A stretch of 64,000 bases of DNA, taken from the NCBI RefSeq assembly GCF_020536995.1, contig NC_068357.1, positions 64,527,221 to 64,591,220 of the forward strand, read 5' to 3'. The stretch comes from Dreissena polymorpha. Lineage: Eukaryota; Mollusca; Bivalvia; Myida; Dreissenidae. A program made the translations under genes and the position numbers. The notes under the pieces were generated by a model that was not told where the DNA came from, did no database searches, and saw only the letters and a program-made list of their open reading frames with translations. Shown here one piece after another: positions 49,804 to 63,226 of this stretch. Positions within the stretch are counted from its first letter, which is position 1. The number at the start of each line of letters is the position of its first letter.

Positions 49804-51712
49804 TTAGTCCACAATACTAGCTCTTTTGAATCTTGATTCAGATTTTGATTTCTGTTTTTTGTTTGGAGATTTCATAGTATTCGGAATTATTTCAGGAAAA
49901 TGGTTTGATTCCGATGGGTCTGATCCGTGAACTAGCCATGTCATGACGTAATCCTTAGATGACATGTTTCTAGGCAACATGGGTGGCGGTTTCGTCGGGG
50001 GAATTTGATGTGGGATTCGCACGTTCGTGGATTTTCTCTCTTCCTTCGTTTGTGGACTAGAAATATTATTTGCTTGATGTGCGAACTGTAAATGCGTGTG
50101 TCTACGTGGGGAACGAATGTCTGTGCTAAAGGCCCCATATATTTCGTGTCTTTTGGTGTGTATTGGGCATGGCGCTGCACGGATTTCCGGTAAAACTTGC
50201 GCATGCTCCGTGACGGTCGTGTTTGCGCGCGCCACTGTTTCTACGACGGTGTCTCGAAAATTGCCTTCGTCTTCGGCATCCATGCTCCTGGAAAAACAAA
50301 TATTTTACTGTAACAGTTGTACAGATGATTTTTACTCAGCGATAATATTCGTGACCGCATCTTTGAGCATCCGGTTGAGGTAGGTCGCAAGGCATTTATA
50401 CATATGTGTCTTGTTCTGTGAAAGCTGGTCATAATGCATGTGCGTAAAGTGTCGTCCCAGATTAGCCTGTGCAGTCCGCACAGGCTAATCAGGGACGATA
50501 CTTTCCGCTCAAATGGCATTTTCCGTTTAAAGGAAGTCCCTTTTTACCGAAAATCTAGTTTAAGCGGAAAGTGTCGTCCCTGATTAGCCTGTGCGGACTG
50601 CACAAGCTAATCTGGGACGACACTTTACGCACATGCATTATGCCCAGTTTTCTCAGAACAAGACACATATGAGCTGAGCCTCGCTCTGTAAAAAGGGGGT
50701 TTGATGAATGTGCTTTACACATTGTTAAATTACATTTGCCATTGATTCGTATCCTGTGCGAAACCAAATATAAATAAATGTTAACCACCACTATACGAAA
50801 CACAAATAATTTACCCTGTTTAATAACCTAAAAAAATACAAGTACTTTTTTAATTCAATTTATCTCTTAATAAACAAAATGTCATGGACAACGGACATTT
50901 ACCTGTTGAAAATTAAATAGGCATGTCCACTTAAACCAATTCAGTAAATCCTAAAATCGCAGTTGCTAGGAATATTTCCAACATGCTTTTGATGAATTGA
51001 GTGTCTGAACTTATGGTAGCCGTTTACAATATAGTTTGAAAACGAATCAATCAGTACCCATGCCGTTTCCATTCAAATGCTTTGCACATAGCGGTAAGAA
51101 ACAAATCAGTGAGAACAAAACTATAACCATTTATGTAATATCAAGCAAAATAGTACGAAAATCTTCATGACCTGTTGGTACATAAATATGAATAAACATA
51201 AGTTCTTAAGCCCTTTTAGGTAACTTTAAGAAGGCGAGTGATTACCAAAATATATCAGGCGCACAGATTCAAAAAGTGAATCTGAGAATATGAAGTTTTC
51301 AACCTGTATAGAAACAAAAAAGGTCAACAATCAACGCAATGTTCACCCTAATACTCGATTGGTTAAATTGTGCTAAGGTTAGAAAGAAAAAGGTGTGATA
51401 CGCTGCCATAACAATATGGTCAATAAAATTATGCACAATGACTGGCTTTAATGTAAGCTAAACAAGGACTTAATAACAAGAAATAGAGACCAACAATCAA
51501 CAACAAGCGCTCATATAGCTTACGGTTTATGCCAGTTATTAAATCCTTTGATGATAAATCCAGGGCGTCGCTTTTTTATTGTAATAATCGGAAGTTTCAA
51601 AGTACGCTTTGATCTTTTATGTTGCACCGCTGATTGAATCGCGTAAAAGAGCTCACTCGCAAGATCGTCCGATGCATCTTCAACATCATTGTCGTTAACA
51701 TTTATTGTGTTA
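49804..51712 (-). CDS. Orphan gene, probable exons 2 and 3
   Basis: Unrecognised protein. Exon 2 is 51712-51524 (acceptor ATGGATAG, donor CC/GTAAGC) and exon 3 is 50287-49804 (acceptor TTTTTCCAG), joining in frame as NNWHKP-SMDAEDEGNF and ending at a TAG. Exon 2 has an acidic start (NVNDNDVEDASDDL), a short amphipathic stretch (LASELFYAIQSAVQHKR) and a basic end (KRSKRTLKLPIITIKKRRPG). Exon 3 is hydrophilic and Lys/Ser/Pro-rich, ending KSPNKKQKSKSESRFKR, like a nuclear-localisation tail. No membrane segment. If exon 2 is instead the first exon, an ATG at 51720 would start it. Phase 2 at 51712 fits the donor of the exon at 58417, which I take as exon 1; the total would be 388 residues. Confidence 0.55.
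50392..50668. mobile_element. Palindromic 'GTCGTCCC' MITE, complete
   Basis: Ends CATATGTGTCTTGTTCTG and CAGAACAAGACACATATG are inverted. Four nested arms follow (GTGCGTAAAGTGTCGTCCC, AGATTAGCCTGTGCAGTCC and complements), about 270 bp in all. Lies upstream of exon 3 of the orphan gene, in its second intron. Minus-strand ORFs over it are chance frames. Confidence 0.85.
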
Positions 51713-52689
51713 CTATCCATTTAAAACGAATATTGTGCGTTAAAATTGTACATGCATCTTCACCAGAATATGCCACTATGTAATTCTCCTTGATGTTACT
51801 ATGGAAAGCACTTCAAAAATATTAAGTGTATTATTTGGTTGTTTTCTTATGATATCAATGGTTAAATATGCCTACGTCAAAGAAAATTGCAATTTAGATA
51901 TTCTAATTGTCCATAATACCACTTGTTATTGTAAATCATATACGTATAGTTTGGTCTTCTTAAAGCCCGCTGCGTAATGCGTTTGCTGGGGCGTAGCGTT
52001 TGTTTGAAAACTGTTTACATCACTTACACTAATATTTAGACATTCTCAAAGCTCACAAACAAAGAGAAGTCGAGTGCCCATCATATTTATTTAATTGCAA
52101 AATATCTTATTTTGAACAGATTTGTAGTCAAGCTTTGATGTAGCATTTTATCGTTGTTTTAAATCTTCAAAATTTTAAGATATGCTGGTTTATTATTATT
52201 ATACTTCAAATGTATTTAAATTGTTATTAAATTCAAGTAATCAAAATTGTAAAGAAATTTACTACGGATCAAACAAAGGAATAAATAACCTTTGTTTAAT
52301 ATTGTGCGATATGCCATTTATAAATTCATCAACCGCATCATGTGACACACGTCTCGAGTCAACTCAAGTCTCACTGAAATATTCGTACGCACCAGATGGC
52401 ATCATGAACATTTTTCAAACCCCTTAACATTATTGATTTACATGCAAGAGAACGAGCAAATGTTTTGTTTTCGTTTTTACTCATATAACAATGTATTTCA
52501 TTCCATCAACTAAACAGATAACTATATTTATCTATTAAATACTCGATATGAATTGCACTTCAAAAATTGGACTTTCAGTTTAATTGCTCAATCAATTGAG
52601 ATCGACATGTTAGGTAAATATGCGATATAATACTTAAGTATAAATGTAATGCTCCCTTATCGATTATCAGTGCCATCATAAATGTAATG

Positions 52690-52952
52690 ATATGTGTCTT
52701 GTTCTGAGAAAATTGGGCTTAATGCATGTGCGTAAAGTGTCGTCCCAGATTAGCCTGTGCACAGGCTAATCAGGGACGACACTTTCCGCTTAAACTAGAT
52801 TTTTGGTAAAAAGGGACTTCCTTTAAACGGAAAATACCATTTAAGCGGAAAGTGTCGTCCCAGATTAGCCTGTGCGGACTGCACAGGCTAATCTGGGACG
52901 ACACTTTACGCACATGCATTAAGCCCAATTTTCTCAAAACAAGACACATATA
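52690..52952. mobile_element. Palindromic 'GTCGTCCC' MITE, complete
   Basis: Same family and ends as the copy at 50392 (ATATGTGTCTTGTTCTGAG ... AACAAGACACATATA), slightly shorter in the left inner arm. Both copies look young because their arms are almost identical. Confidence 0.85.
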
Positions 52953-53330
52953 GATTTCTATTACCGATGCTATTAACGCTTGTTGGCTATGTGTGCTTTT
53001 GTTTACTCACATGAATATTCACAACATAAGAGTGTACCCACATTGAAACACATTACTGCAACTATACTCGTGTTAAGATGTATAAGAAGTGTTTGCAGCC
53101 ATGTTGGTCTGGTGAATATGAAACCATTGAATAATGTAACTCAACATTTGTAATTTATAATAATTGGTATATGTTTGTTTTTTAAACTTAAATCGCAAAT
53201 GTATTAAGTATGTACATAATTGTATCTATGTTATTTTTAATTCTATACTCTGCGCTTTGGGTGAGGTACAACATGCATTTCAACCTCAAATGCTGTATAT
53301 TGACCTTTTAAAGTCGTTGATCCCAGGGTT

Positions 53331-53520
53331 AAGCAGTGTAATGGTTAGTGCCGTGTTGTATCCCAGCTTTAAGCAGTGTAATGGTTAGTGCCGTGTTGTA
53401 TCCCAGCTTTAAGCAGTGTAATGGTTAGTTCCGTGCTGTATCCCAGCTTTAAGCAGTGTAATGGTTAGTGCCGTGTTGTATCCCAGCTTTTAGCAGTGCA
53501 ATGGTTAGTGCCGTGTTGTA
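53331..53520. repeat. 40-bp tandem repeat, about 5 copies
   Basis: Units start every 40 bp from about 53332 (AGCAGTGTAATGGTTAGTGC then CGTGTTGTATCCCAGCTTT), with few differences. It lies 146 bp before the 25-bp array but shares no sequence with it. Confidence 0.9.
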
Positions 53521-53665
53521 TATATTTCCCTGTTTTATATAGGATATTGGGCATTTCCCTTAATTAAAATGATGTTTACAATGATATATACTATGATATG
53601 TTCATTATTCCTATAGTTTTACCTGAAATGACCGTTGTAAAATACGCTGTAGATCAAAAACAGTG

Positions 53666-56365
53666 ATGCTGGTATATAAGACGATAGGATATGCTGGTAT
53701 ATAAGACGATAGGATATGCTGGTATATAAGACGATAGGATATGCTGGTATATAAGGCGATAGGATATGCTGGTATATAAGACGATAGGATATGCTGGTAT
53801 ATAAGACGATAGGATATGCTGGTATATAAGACTATAGGATATGCTGGTATATAAGACGATAGGATATGCTGGTATATAAGGCGATATGATATGCTGGTAT
53901 ATAAGACGATAGGATATGCTGGTATATAAGACGATAGGATATGCTGGTATATAAGGCGATAGGATATGCTGGTATATAAGACGATAGGATATGCTGGTAT
54001 ATAAGGCGATAGGATATGCTGGTATATAAGACGATAGGATATGCTGGTATATACGACGATAGGATATGCTGGTATATAAGGCGATAGGATATGCTGGTAT
54101 ATAAGACGATATGATATGCTGGTATATAAGGCGATAGGATATGCTGGTATATAAGGCGATAGGATATGCTGGTATATAAGACGATATGATATGCTGGTAT
54201 ATACGGCGATAGGATATGCTGGTATATAAGACGATAGGATACGCTGGTATATAAGGCGATAGGATATGCTGGTATATAAGACGATAGGATATGCTAGCAT
54301 ATAAGGCGATAGGATATGCTGGTATATAAGGCGATAGGGTATGCTGGTATATAAGACGATAGGATATGCTGGTATATAAGGCGATATGATATGCTGGTAT
54401 ATAAGACGATAGGATATGCTGGTATATAAGACGATAGGATATGCTGGTATATAAGGCGATAAGATATGCAGGTATATAAGACGATAGGATATGCTGGTAT
54501 ATAAGACGATAGGATATGCTGGTATATAAGACGATAGGATATGCTGGTATATAAGGCGATAGGATATGCTGGTATATAAGACGATAGGATATGCTGGTAT
54601 ATAAGGCGATAGGATATGATGGTATATAAGACGATAGGATATGCTGGTATATAAGACGATAGGATATGCTGGTATATATGGCGATAGGATATGCTGGTAT
54701 ATAAGACGATAGGATATGCTGGTATATAAGGCGATAGGATATGCTGGTATATAAGACGATAGGATATGCTGGTATATAAGGCGATAGGATATGCTGGTAT
54801 ATAAGACGATAGGATATGCTGGTATATAAGGCGATAGGATATGCTGGTATATAAGACGATAGGATATGCTGGTATATAAGGCGATAGGATATGCTGGTAT
54901 ATAAGACGATAGGATATGCTGGTATATAAGACGATAGGATATGCTGGTATATAAGGCGATAGGATATGCTGGTATATAAGACGATAGGATATGCTGGTAT
55001 ATAAGACGATAGGATATGCTGGTATATAAGGCGATAGGATATGCTGGCATATAAGACGATAGGATATGCTGGTATATAAGACGATAGGATATGCTGGTAT
55101 ATAAGACGATAGGATATGCTGGAATATAAGGGGATAGGATATGCTGGTATATAAGGCGATAGGATATGCTGGTATATAAGACGATAGGATATGCTGGTAT
55201 ATAAGACGATAGGATATGCTGGTATATAAGACGATAGGATATGCTGGTATATAAGACGATAGGATATGCTGGTATATAAGACGATAGGATATGCTGGTAT
55301 ATAAGGCGATAGGATATGCTGGTATATAAGGCGATAGGATATGCTGGTATATAAGACGATAGGATATGCTGGTATATAAGGCGATAGGATATGCTGGTAT
55401 ATAAGACGATAGGATATGCTGGTATATAAGACGATAGGATATGCTGGTATATAAGACGATAGAATATGCTGGTATATAAGACGATAGGATATGCTGGTAA
55501 AGTAGACGATAGGATATGCTGGTATATAAGACGATAGGATATGCTGGTATATAAGGCGATAGGATATGCTGGTATATAAGGCGATAGGATATGCTGGTAT
55601 ATAAGGCGATAGGATATGCTGGTATATAAGACGATAGGATATGCTGGTATATAAGGCGATATGATATGCTGGTATATACGACGATAGGATATGCTGCTAT
55701 ATAAGACGATAGGATATGCTGGTATATAAGACGATAGGATATGCTGGTATATAAGACGATAGGATATGCTGGTATATAAGACGATAGGATATGCTGGTAT
55801 ATAAGACGATAGGATATGCTGGTATATAAGGCGATAGGATATGCTGGTATATAAGACGATAGGATATGCTGGTATATAAGACGATAGGATATGCTGGTAT
55901 ATAAGACGATAGGATATTCTGGTATATAAGACGATAGGATATGCTGGTGTATAAGACGATAGGATATGCTGGTATATAAGACGATAGGATATGCTGGTAT
56001 ATAAGGCGATAGGATATGCTGGTATATAAGACGATAGGATATGCTGGTATATAAGACGATAGGATATGCTGGTATATAAGACGATAGGATATTCTGGTAT
56101 ATAAGACGATAGGATATGCTGGTGTATAAGACGATAGGATATGCTGGTATATAAGACGATACGATATGCTGGTATATAAGACGATAGGATATGCTTGTAT
56201 ATAAGACGATAGGATATGCTGGTATATAAGACGATAGGATATGCTTGTATATAAGACGATAGGATATGCTGGTATATAAGACGATAGGATATGCTGGAAT
56301 ATAAGACGATAGGATATGCTGGTATATAAGACGATAGGATATGCTGGTATATAAGACGATAGGAT
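53666..56365. repeat. 25-bp minisatellite, 108 units, 2,700 bp
   Basis: Unit begins ATGCTGGTATATAAG, then RCGATAGGAT, where R is A or G. The span is exactly 108 times 25 bp, so there is no net indel. Substitutions are sparse (for example ATTCTGG at 55916 and 56091; the odd AAAGTAGAC unit near 55497). The minus strand of the unit has no stop in any frame, and 25 is not a multiple of three, so three units make a 75-nt, 25-residue repeat: the long minus-strand ORFs of 479 and 707 codons are artefacts. Lies in the first intron of the orphan gene. Confidence 0.97.
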
Positions 56366-56374
56366 AGAGACGAT

Positions 56375-58416
56375 GAGGATTATTCTGTATTGTAAAAGTA
56401 GTAATGAAATATTTCACAGAACTACGACAGTGTTTACAAAACCGTAAGTATCTTGACGCATCAGGGCCATTTTACTGAAATGCCACTGTATGTACTTAAT
56501 TTAATCCGAAGCTATAACACTCTTGTGCATTCTTATAAAGTTACATTTCTGTGTACTGGTATCCAAAAATCACTTTACGCAAAGTAGTTACATTATTAAG
56601 ACGAATATACCGCCTGTATCTATGTATGGTTAGTTATGTGACTCCATGTCTTTCTATTTCAGTTTCGCTACGTCTCTGGATCACAAACAGACAACGTCGG
56701 GTATATTAATTCCAAATCACAATAATGACAGCTTTTATGGGAAAAGTATACGTATACTTAACCACGCTCTCTGAATAGGAATGATAGGTTTTCATACTAA
56801 TCGCATTTATCGCGGACATTGTTGATGGGCGAATTAATACGGGTTGAATGATAGGGGCAAGTTAACTGACATGGTATGAATAGAAGTAAATTAATTGAGG
56901 CTGCAATTTATTCAGTTGACGTAAATTGGTATGCTTGCTTACAAATTATAATTGTTTTGCAGGTAATTGGGTAAATAGCAAACACTTTGTAGAGCTTGTT
57001 AATAAAATTCATTTGGAGTTATTGAATGAGGTATAATTTAACTTGAGGAAATTAGGCTCCAACAGCTAATAAGAGTAAAATTATTCTTTGTTATTTCTTT
57101 AAGACACCCCCACCCCCCCCCCCCCCACACACACACATCTCCAAAAACTTGTTTGGATGTAGGAAAATATAGTAATTATGAAACTAAATAAACATTTTCC
57201 AGATAACACTTTCTGTTTCCGTAAGCCAGCATTATACGATCAATGGAAATTCGTCAAAAGAAACACTTTTTAAATGAATAAAGCTGAGATCACTGTTTTA
57301 GAACGGTCCGGGCAAAGCACGTGGGCATAAATGGAGCTGACTGATAGAATGTATTGTCATGCATACGTTACTCCATATTCACAGATAAGGAGGGGAGTGT
57401 AAATTACACTGGTTTACAAATAAATTTGTAAATTTGCAAAAGATGAACTATGTCACGGCGGTTCACCTGGTATTAACACTGTGCATCGGCACTGTAGTAA
57501 AGCGACGGACCATCCGAAACATTACCGGGGTTAATAAGCTGAAAACACATACATCTCGATAAAGCCGACATGTTTTAAGCCTTTCTCTGGATAAACTGTT
57601 TAAAGATAGTATCTTCTGAACGAAAAAAATCGCGTTCATGCGAAAAGTGTTTCCATGCTAAGCATGTGCGGACTGAACAGGCTATTATGGGACGATACTT
57701 TACACACATGCATTAAGCCCTGTTTTCCCAAACTGCGGCTCGAATACATGTTGAAAGCATTTAAATGTCAATCGTGATATTGAAACCAAATAAGATTTTT
57801 TTCATTTAATCAATATAATGATTATAATATTCTTAATAACGTATTACTTTAAAACATCTTAGCATGGACCAAATAATACACGTTTTTCATATTTTGTATA
57901 TGAAGAAATAAGAATCATCACTATTTTGCTTGCGAAAGTTTTTTTTGTTTTTCAACCAGTAAAATTAAATTAAGATAACTTGATACATATGTCATTGCAC
58001 TTTATATTTTTATAGAATAATAACATTTACTATAAAATACATCGCCAGTTTTTGCTGAATCTCTGCTAATTTATTTAAAATTTCAAAAATGTTAAAAGCG
58101 CACTTTTTTCTGTTAACTTGTATATTTTTTAACAATATAAGTTAAAGAACTGCATATGTTTGCGTTGCATGAAAGGTCGATTAATATCTGTTTTATTAAT
58201 CGCAAAACATTCGAGGTACGCCAGAATTTATATGTTTATATCCTATGTTTGGTAGAAACATGTATATATTTACATATTTTACAAAAAATACATATGGCTT
58301 TCACAATTTCCCAGTCAATTAAAGTATTGTTCCTTAAACTATCATAAGTAATACTATAAGGAAATATGTTGTATGCCATAAATTTTAAAATAGTAAACAT
58401 AAAATGCATATTACAC
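56375..58416. other. Orphan-gene intron 1 remainder; repeats only
   Basis: Contains a C-run plus CA tract (57102-57136), a repeat fragment at 57280-57335 and a decayed GTCGTCCC MITE arm at about 57640-57730. No exon is seen. Confidence 0.4.
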
Positions 58417-58910
58417 CTGTGTACTTGGGATGCGAGTTCGACATGTTTGGAGCGCCATCTGTGAGATCCGCTGTAAACGTCACCTCCTAATACGTTAACG
58501 TTGTCGTCCACATCGTTTAACGTCACGCTCCTGCTAAAACATTGTGTGATATCGTCAACGAACACGCGAACTGGGCGATGTGCTATTGCGTCTTTTAAAT
58601 CGAGGCTTGAGTAACATTTTCCATGCATGCCTCGACGTCTATCCCCAGTCACGAAAGGAAACTGTGATTTCGACATGGTTTTCTTTCTCTCTTTGTACTT
58701 GACATTATTAAGTTTTAAAGTAACTTTACTAGACTTAGCAACTCGCTGCTTAAATGCGTCTAGCATGTCATCAGTGATCATTATGTAATGATTCAAGTTA
58801 TGTGTATCCTTCAGCTTCGGTGCTGCTCTGGAATCTCCGGTTCTAGCCGAAAGTGGTCTCCGGAACATCGGAACTCTCGGTAGATGAACGTGAAGATAGG
58901 ATTTACTCAT
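58417..58910 (-). CDS. Orphan gene, probable exon 1
   Basis: Starts at ATG 58910 (MSKSYLHVHLPRVPMF) and runs 494 nt to a donor at 58417/58416 (TACACAG then GTGTAA), phase 2. The product is basic and hydrophilic, with FRRPLSARTGDSRAAPKLK, KERKKTMSKSQFPFVTGDRR and VRVFVDDITQCFSRSVTLND; no signal peptide, membrane helix or known domain. Joined to 51712 it gives HVELASQVHR-SNTINVND across a 6.7-kb intron. An ORF extension past the donor to 58236 is AT-rich and unlikely to be coding. The start and upstream promoter are duplicated at 34958-37700. I do not recognise the family; the gene may be lineage-specific. Confidence 0.6.
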
Positions 58911-60790
58911 GGCGAAGTCCCGAATTCAGAAACTTGTCAAAAGTGATGTTTTTTTAATGTATAGGTTTGATATATGTTATTGTCATCATATCATGCGCTT
59001 TTTTAAAACATGCCAACGATATGGACTTTTTATATCCAGAAGTCCATTCTTCATGTATGGCCTCCTTATAGAAAACAGGTTGACACTAACACTGACATAG
59101 GGATCTACTAAGATTTCTTAGCACAAAACAATTACAGTAAATCCTCATTAACAGCATGTTCTATTTCTCAATTAATCATACAGGTGCCATTTAACAAAAT
59201 GTTTAGGTCAGGACTATTATTATAATCCTTTCGTAGATTAAGTCCCTGTCAAGAAACACGTGTTGATATAGCTTGTAATTGACCCAGGTGCTAATAACAT
59301 ATGAACCTTTTTTAGTAATGTTTACTCAGCAATCTTCATAATCACGTTCGTAAATCGGGTGAATAAGTCCGGAAAAAAGTGTTTGTATCGCGCTTATTTA
59401 AACACGTTCCATTGAGCAATTTAAGTTCAACACGGCGGCATACATTTATTTTAAATTTATATGAATGCTTATTACCAATAGCGATGTTGATTAAAGCATC
59501 CTTTTGAACACAGCCGGTAAACGAGCGTATTTGTTAAACAAAGTAACCATTCACATACCATCCATCAACGCAATAAGCCACCATCCCATTCTGGAATTCT
59601 GTAAACGTAGTGTAAATTGCTGATAACTGCCACCAAAATTATGGCTCGCTTACGATTATTTTGATTCACATAATTTCATGTTCCAAGTCAACAAGCCCAC
59701 TCAACAGTGTATCATGCGTCTATGTTTTACAATGATTTCTACTATTTGCATAAGCGCTCAATGTAAACAGCGCAATCGTTACCAACCGTTTGGTCATTGA
59801 TTATACTTGGCCCTACCTATTACATTATCATGCGGAAAACAACGATTTCAAATGACCACAAAGATAATATCTATAAAGCATTCATTAATTCAACTGCGCC
59901 GTAACTCAACAGGAACCTTTCTCGTTTTTCAGATTTTAACATATTCCATTGGTTCAATAATGCGCCGAGTCGATATTTTCTCAATTTTCACCGACACTCC
60001 AATTATCTTGGCCGGATGCCGGAAATGGATGTTTTTATATTTCTTAGATAATCGCTCCTCCGAATGCGAAGTGACATTTATTCGCTCACAAACACAGGCC
60101 AATATTGAACAACGTGCTATAAATGTCTCATATTTCAACTTGAATGTTTTCAAACTTCAAGTGTTTCAATACATGGTCCGAAAAAGTAAACCACTTCGAA
60201 ATGTCAATCCGTTGAAAAGAAAGTAATTCTGTTCAGATGTTATCTTGATTTTGAATCGTATTTAATAAATATATCATTCACATAATAATCTTTGTTTCGC
60301 TTAAACGCTTAACAACCAAAGGTACAAATAGACGGGTAAGTGTGCTTTAAGAAGTCCACAAAACACTTCTTTTAATTAAGTTAGAATTTCTCATTTGATA
60401 ATACATAACAATCAACATCCAAATTCTATTAAACACACGAGCATTTAGACTAATAACTTTTTTCTTAATTGCTTGTTTGCATATTAATGATTTTTAAGTG
60501 CTTGAAAATGCTTACTGTCGCCAGCTATTAGCATTCAGACCACTAATTTCTTTTCGCGTTTACAAATGACATTTATTTATGTCACCATATTCATTCAGGC
60601 CCATAACGGCTGATAATATCTTATTCATTTTATTCCACCTACTTCAAAGTTTGTGTTCAAGGACCAAAGCGACATAACACATGACATAAACGTTGATTTG
60701 AATAAGACATTTAAAAAAAAAACAAGACTTAAAAAGTTCTTTAAGCTCTCAAACAATACTTCTGAAGTCAGCGAAATGATCATCGTGCCA
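58850..60790. repeat. Segmental duplicate 2 of the 34.96-37.70 kb region
   Basis: Contains the orphan-gene start and about 1.9 kb upstream of it. Collinear with 34958-37700 apart from the 0.88-kb element there. A 139-codon + strand ORF at 59807-60226 is not conserved in the other copy, so I do not call it a gene. Confidence 0.75.
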
Positions 60791-62970
60791 TCGATATTTC
60801 ACATAAATGTGTACTATAATAGCATACGTCCAAGATTTGCCTATCTAAATCAATGTATGCATCATTAATTCGTGTAATATTTCTATTGCATATTGATGTG
60901 TCATTAGCACATTTTAAATCCGTCTTTTCATATGATTTCTGAAGCAGCATATTAATCTCTCATTAATAACTCGTATAAAAGTGCACTTTACATTTTAATT
61001 AACGCAAGTCCATTACATCAAGGTACTTCTTCTAGTTTAATATGCATGTCTATAAACACGATTCATGCATTCGCCACATTGTTAATAAGAAGACCGCCCA
61101 ATAAAAACTTTCATTACACGAATACTTCTGTCTAAGATAATAGCCCTGCAATATAATAAGCATCCACAAACCATAATGCATCTTAAGAAATAATTGAGTC
61201 TTATTTATATATATAAATCATCGATCATGATGAATTCCAAAAGAGACACTTCATTTTAAGCTTTAAACTCGATTTGACACATGCTGTGTCTAACTTAAAT
61301 CAACAATGTAACTTCTGTCTGTACTACGTTTAAAACCACTGACCGTTGATTAGCACGCACAACAAACAAATCCGAATGGAAAAATCATTCCAAATATTTA
61401 CTTAACTGTCAGTAAAAATATCGATAGTTTTACCTATTAATAAATCGAAAGGCAATTAAATACTGAACTGCTATATTTGTACTTAATAACCTATGATAAT
61501 CTCATTAACAAAACAACATGCACAGTGTTTAGCAGGTGTTTATTTCGTCAACGTAAACCAATCTTAGGTTAAATTCAAAATATTTCAAATATTAATGCAA
61601 CTATTGTTTATAATAACTAATTTGTATGAAATGATTTTGATAATTAGCATAATTTGCAATAATGGGCACAGCAAGAGAATCGAGTTCCTAATTGTTGACA
61701 CATTATACTATTGATCAAGTGTTTTACTTGTAGCTTAAAAGCTATCAAATTACCAAGTGTTAAATTGCATATTTATGCATAGGTGCGTCTGTTTTCATAG
61801 CCAATTTTTCCAGGTCTGAAAGTTAACTTACTAAATTCATATGAAAGAGACTTTTGGGCAGACTTGTGCATTATGATGATGCATGTGTTCGACTGTTTCA
61901 ACATGGCAGATTTAATGACGAAACAAACAAGATATCGAAACAGAAAAAGCCAACGTTGGACCCAACCTGGAATCGAGCGCAAACCACATAACATTTATTC
62001 ATCATTTAGCGTTTACAATGTTTGACAGTTGTTCAAGTAAAATAGTTTCTGTATTGCTAGCAGAGGACCATGTTTTGTGCTATTTTTGCGTAAGATATCT
62101 TCTTTGATACATTTAAACAATCATCTGAATATAGGAGCATTCCTTTGTAACGCATTTACAATTTTTGTCTTACCGGGTATTACAATCTGAAAAACTTAGG
62201 ACCATGTGTCGAAACTGAGTAAACGTTTGTGTAAAGCCAATAATTTCATACATAAATATGTACTTTTTATCTTGAATCTTTGTTCATATGTGTTTTATTC
62301 AAGTGACTAATCGGGTGTTTTCAACAGTTTCAATGGAAACAAAAACACTCAAATGAAACACTCATACCATAGGTAAGCATTGCATATACTGATTCTTTTA
62401 TAACTTTACCCAGACTTTTGTACATAGTGTTGTTCTGGTGGATAAAGAGGTGGAGTATGATTAACTAGGCGATGCATCTGAAAATGAATGCTATGTATCC
62501 ATTAGACCTTTTCGTTACAGCGCATATAAATAAATGAATGTAATATAAATATTATCGATACGATCGTTTCAAATATTAGACTTCTGAAATGTAGCCTGAA
62601 AGGTTGTGTCTACAATCATTGACCAACATCAACATCATTTTTAAGGATTGCGCTTTTTATGTTGCTCTTTAATGTAAATACAATGAAACAATTAAAAATG
62701 TATTGATGAACAAAGAATGGACTTTTAAACTGCGCTATAAATCCACTTACAGACAAGACAGGTGCCCAGTGCGTCATTCAGGTGTGCTGTCACTGTGCGG
62801 TTTATCTCCCAGCGGCCACAACGCACATTGTGAATGGATTTATAGGTTTATTACAACTCTTGATCTATTATTATAGGCTGTGCGTTTCATTGCCTAACGT
62901 AATTCAGTTTTGATAAGAGGTTTAAGAAAAATATTAGTTTGAAGGATATAAAAGAACCTGTTCATTATTG
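60790..62970. other. No gene seen
   Basis: AT-rich sequence with chance frames only. Confidence 0.35.
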
Positions 62971-62976
62971 TTATTG

Positions 62977-63226
62977 GCCTGGCTCTGGGAAAACGGGTCT
63001 TAATAAATGTCGTTACGCTTCGTCCAAGATAAACCTGTTCAGTCCGCAAAAGCTTTTTTGATACGACACTTTATGCCTTTGACATGATTTTCGTTAAGTA
63101 GAGACTTCCTTCAAACAAAAAAGCCCATATAGCGGAAACTGTCGTCTCTGATTAGCATGTGCGGATTGCACATGCTAATTTCAGACGACACTTTATGCAC
63201 ATGCATTAAGTCCCGTTTTTTTTACA
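62977..63226. mobile_element. Palindromic 'GTCGTCCC' MITE, diverged
   Basis: Same arm order as the 50392 copy (AACCTGTTCAGTCCGCA, TCGTCTCTGATTAGCATGTG, CAGACGACACTTTATGCACA), with many substitutions; an older insertion. Confidence 0.65.

Noticed and set aside
53666-56365. Possible CRISPR-like array
   Set aside because: Repeats are contiguous with no unique spacers, and the DNA is eukaryotic.
53611-56417. Minus-strand ORFs of 479 and 707 codons with a 25-residue repeat
   Set aside because: The 25-bp unit has no stop on that strand in any frame, so long ORFs are automatic; there are two overlapping ones in different frames.
59807-60226. 139-codon + strand ORF
   Set aside because: It lies in the upstream part of a segmental duplication and the frame is not kept in the other copy.
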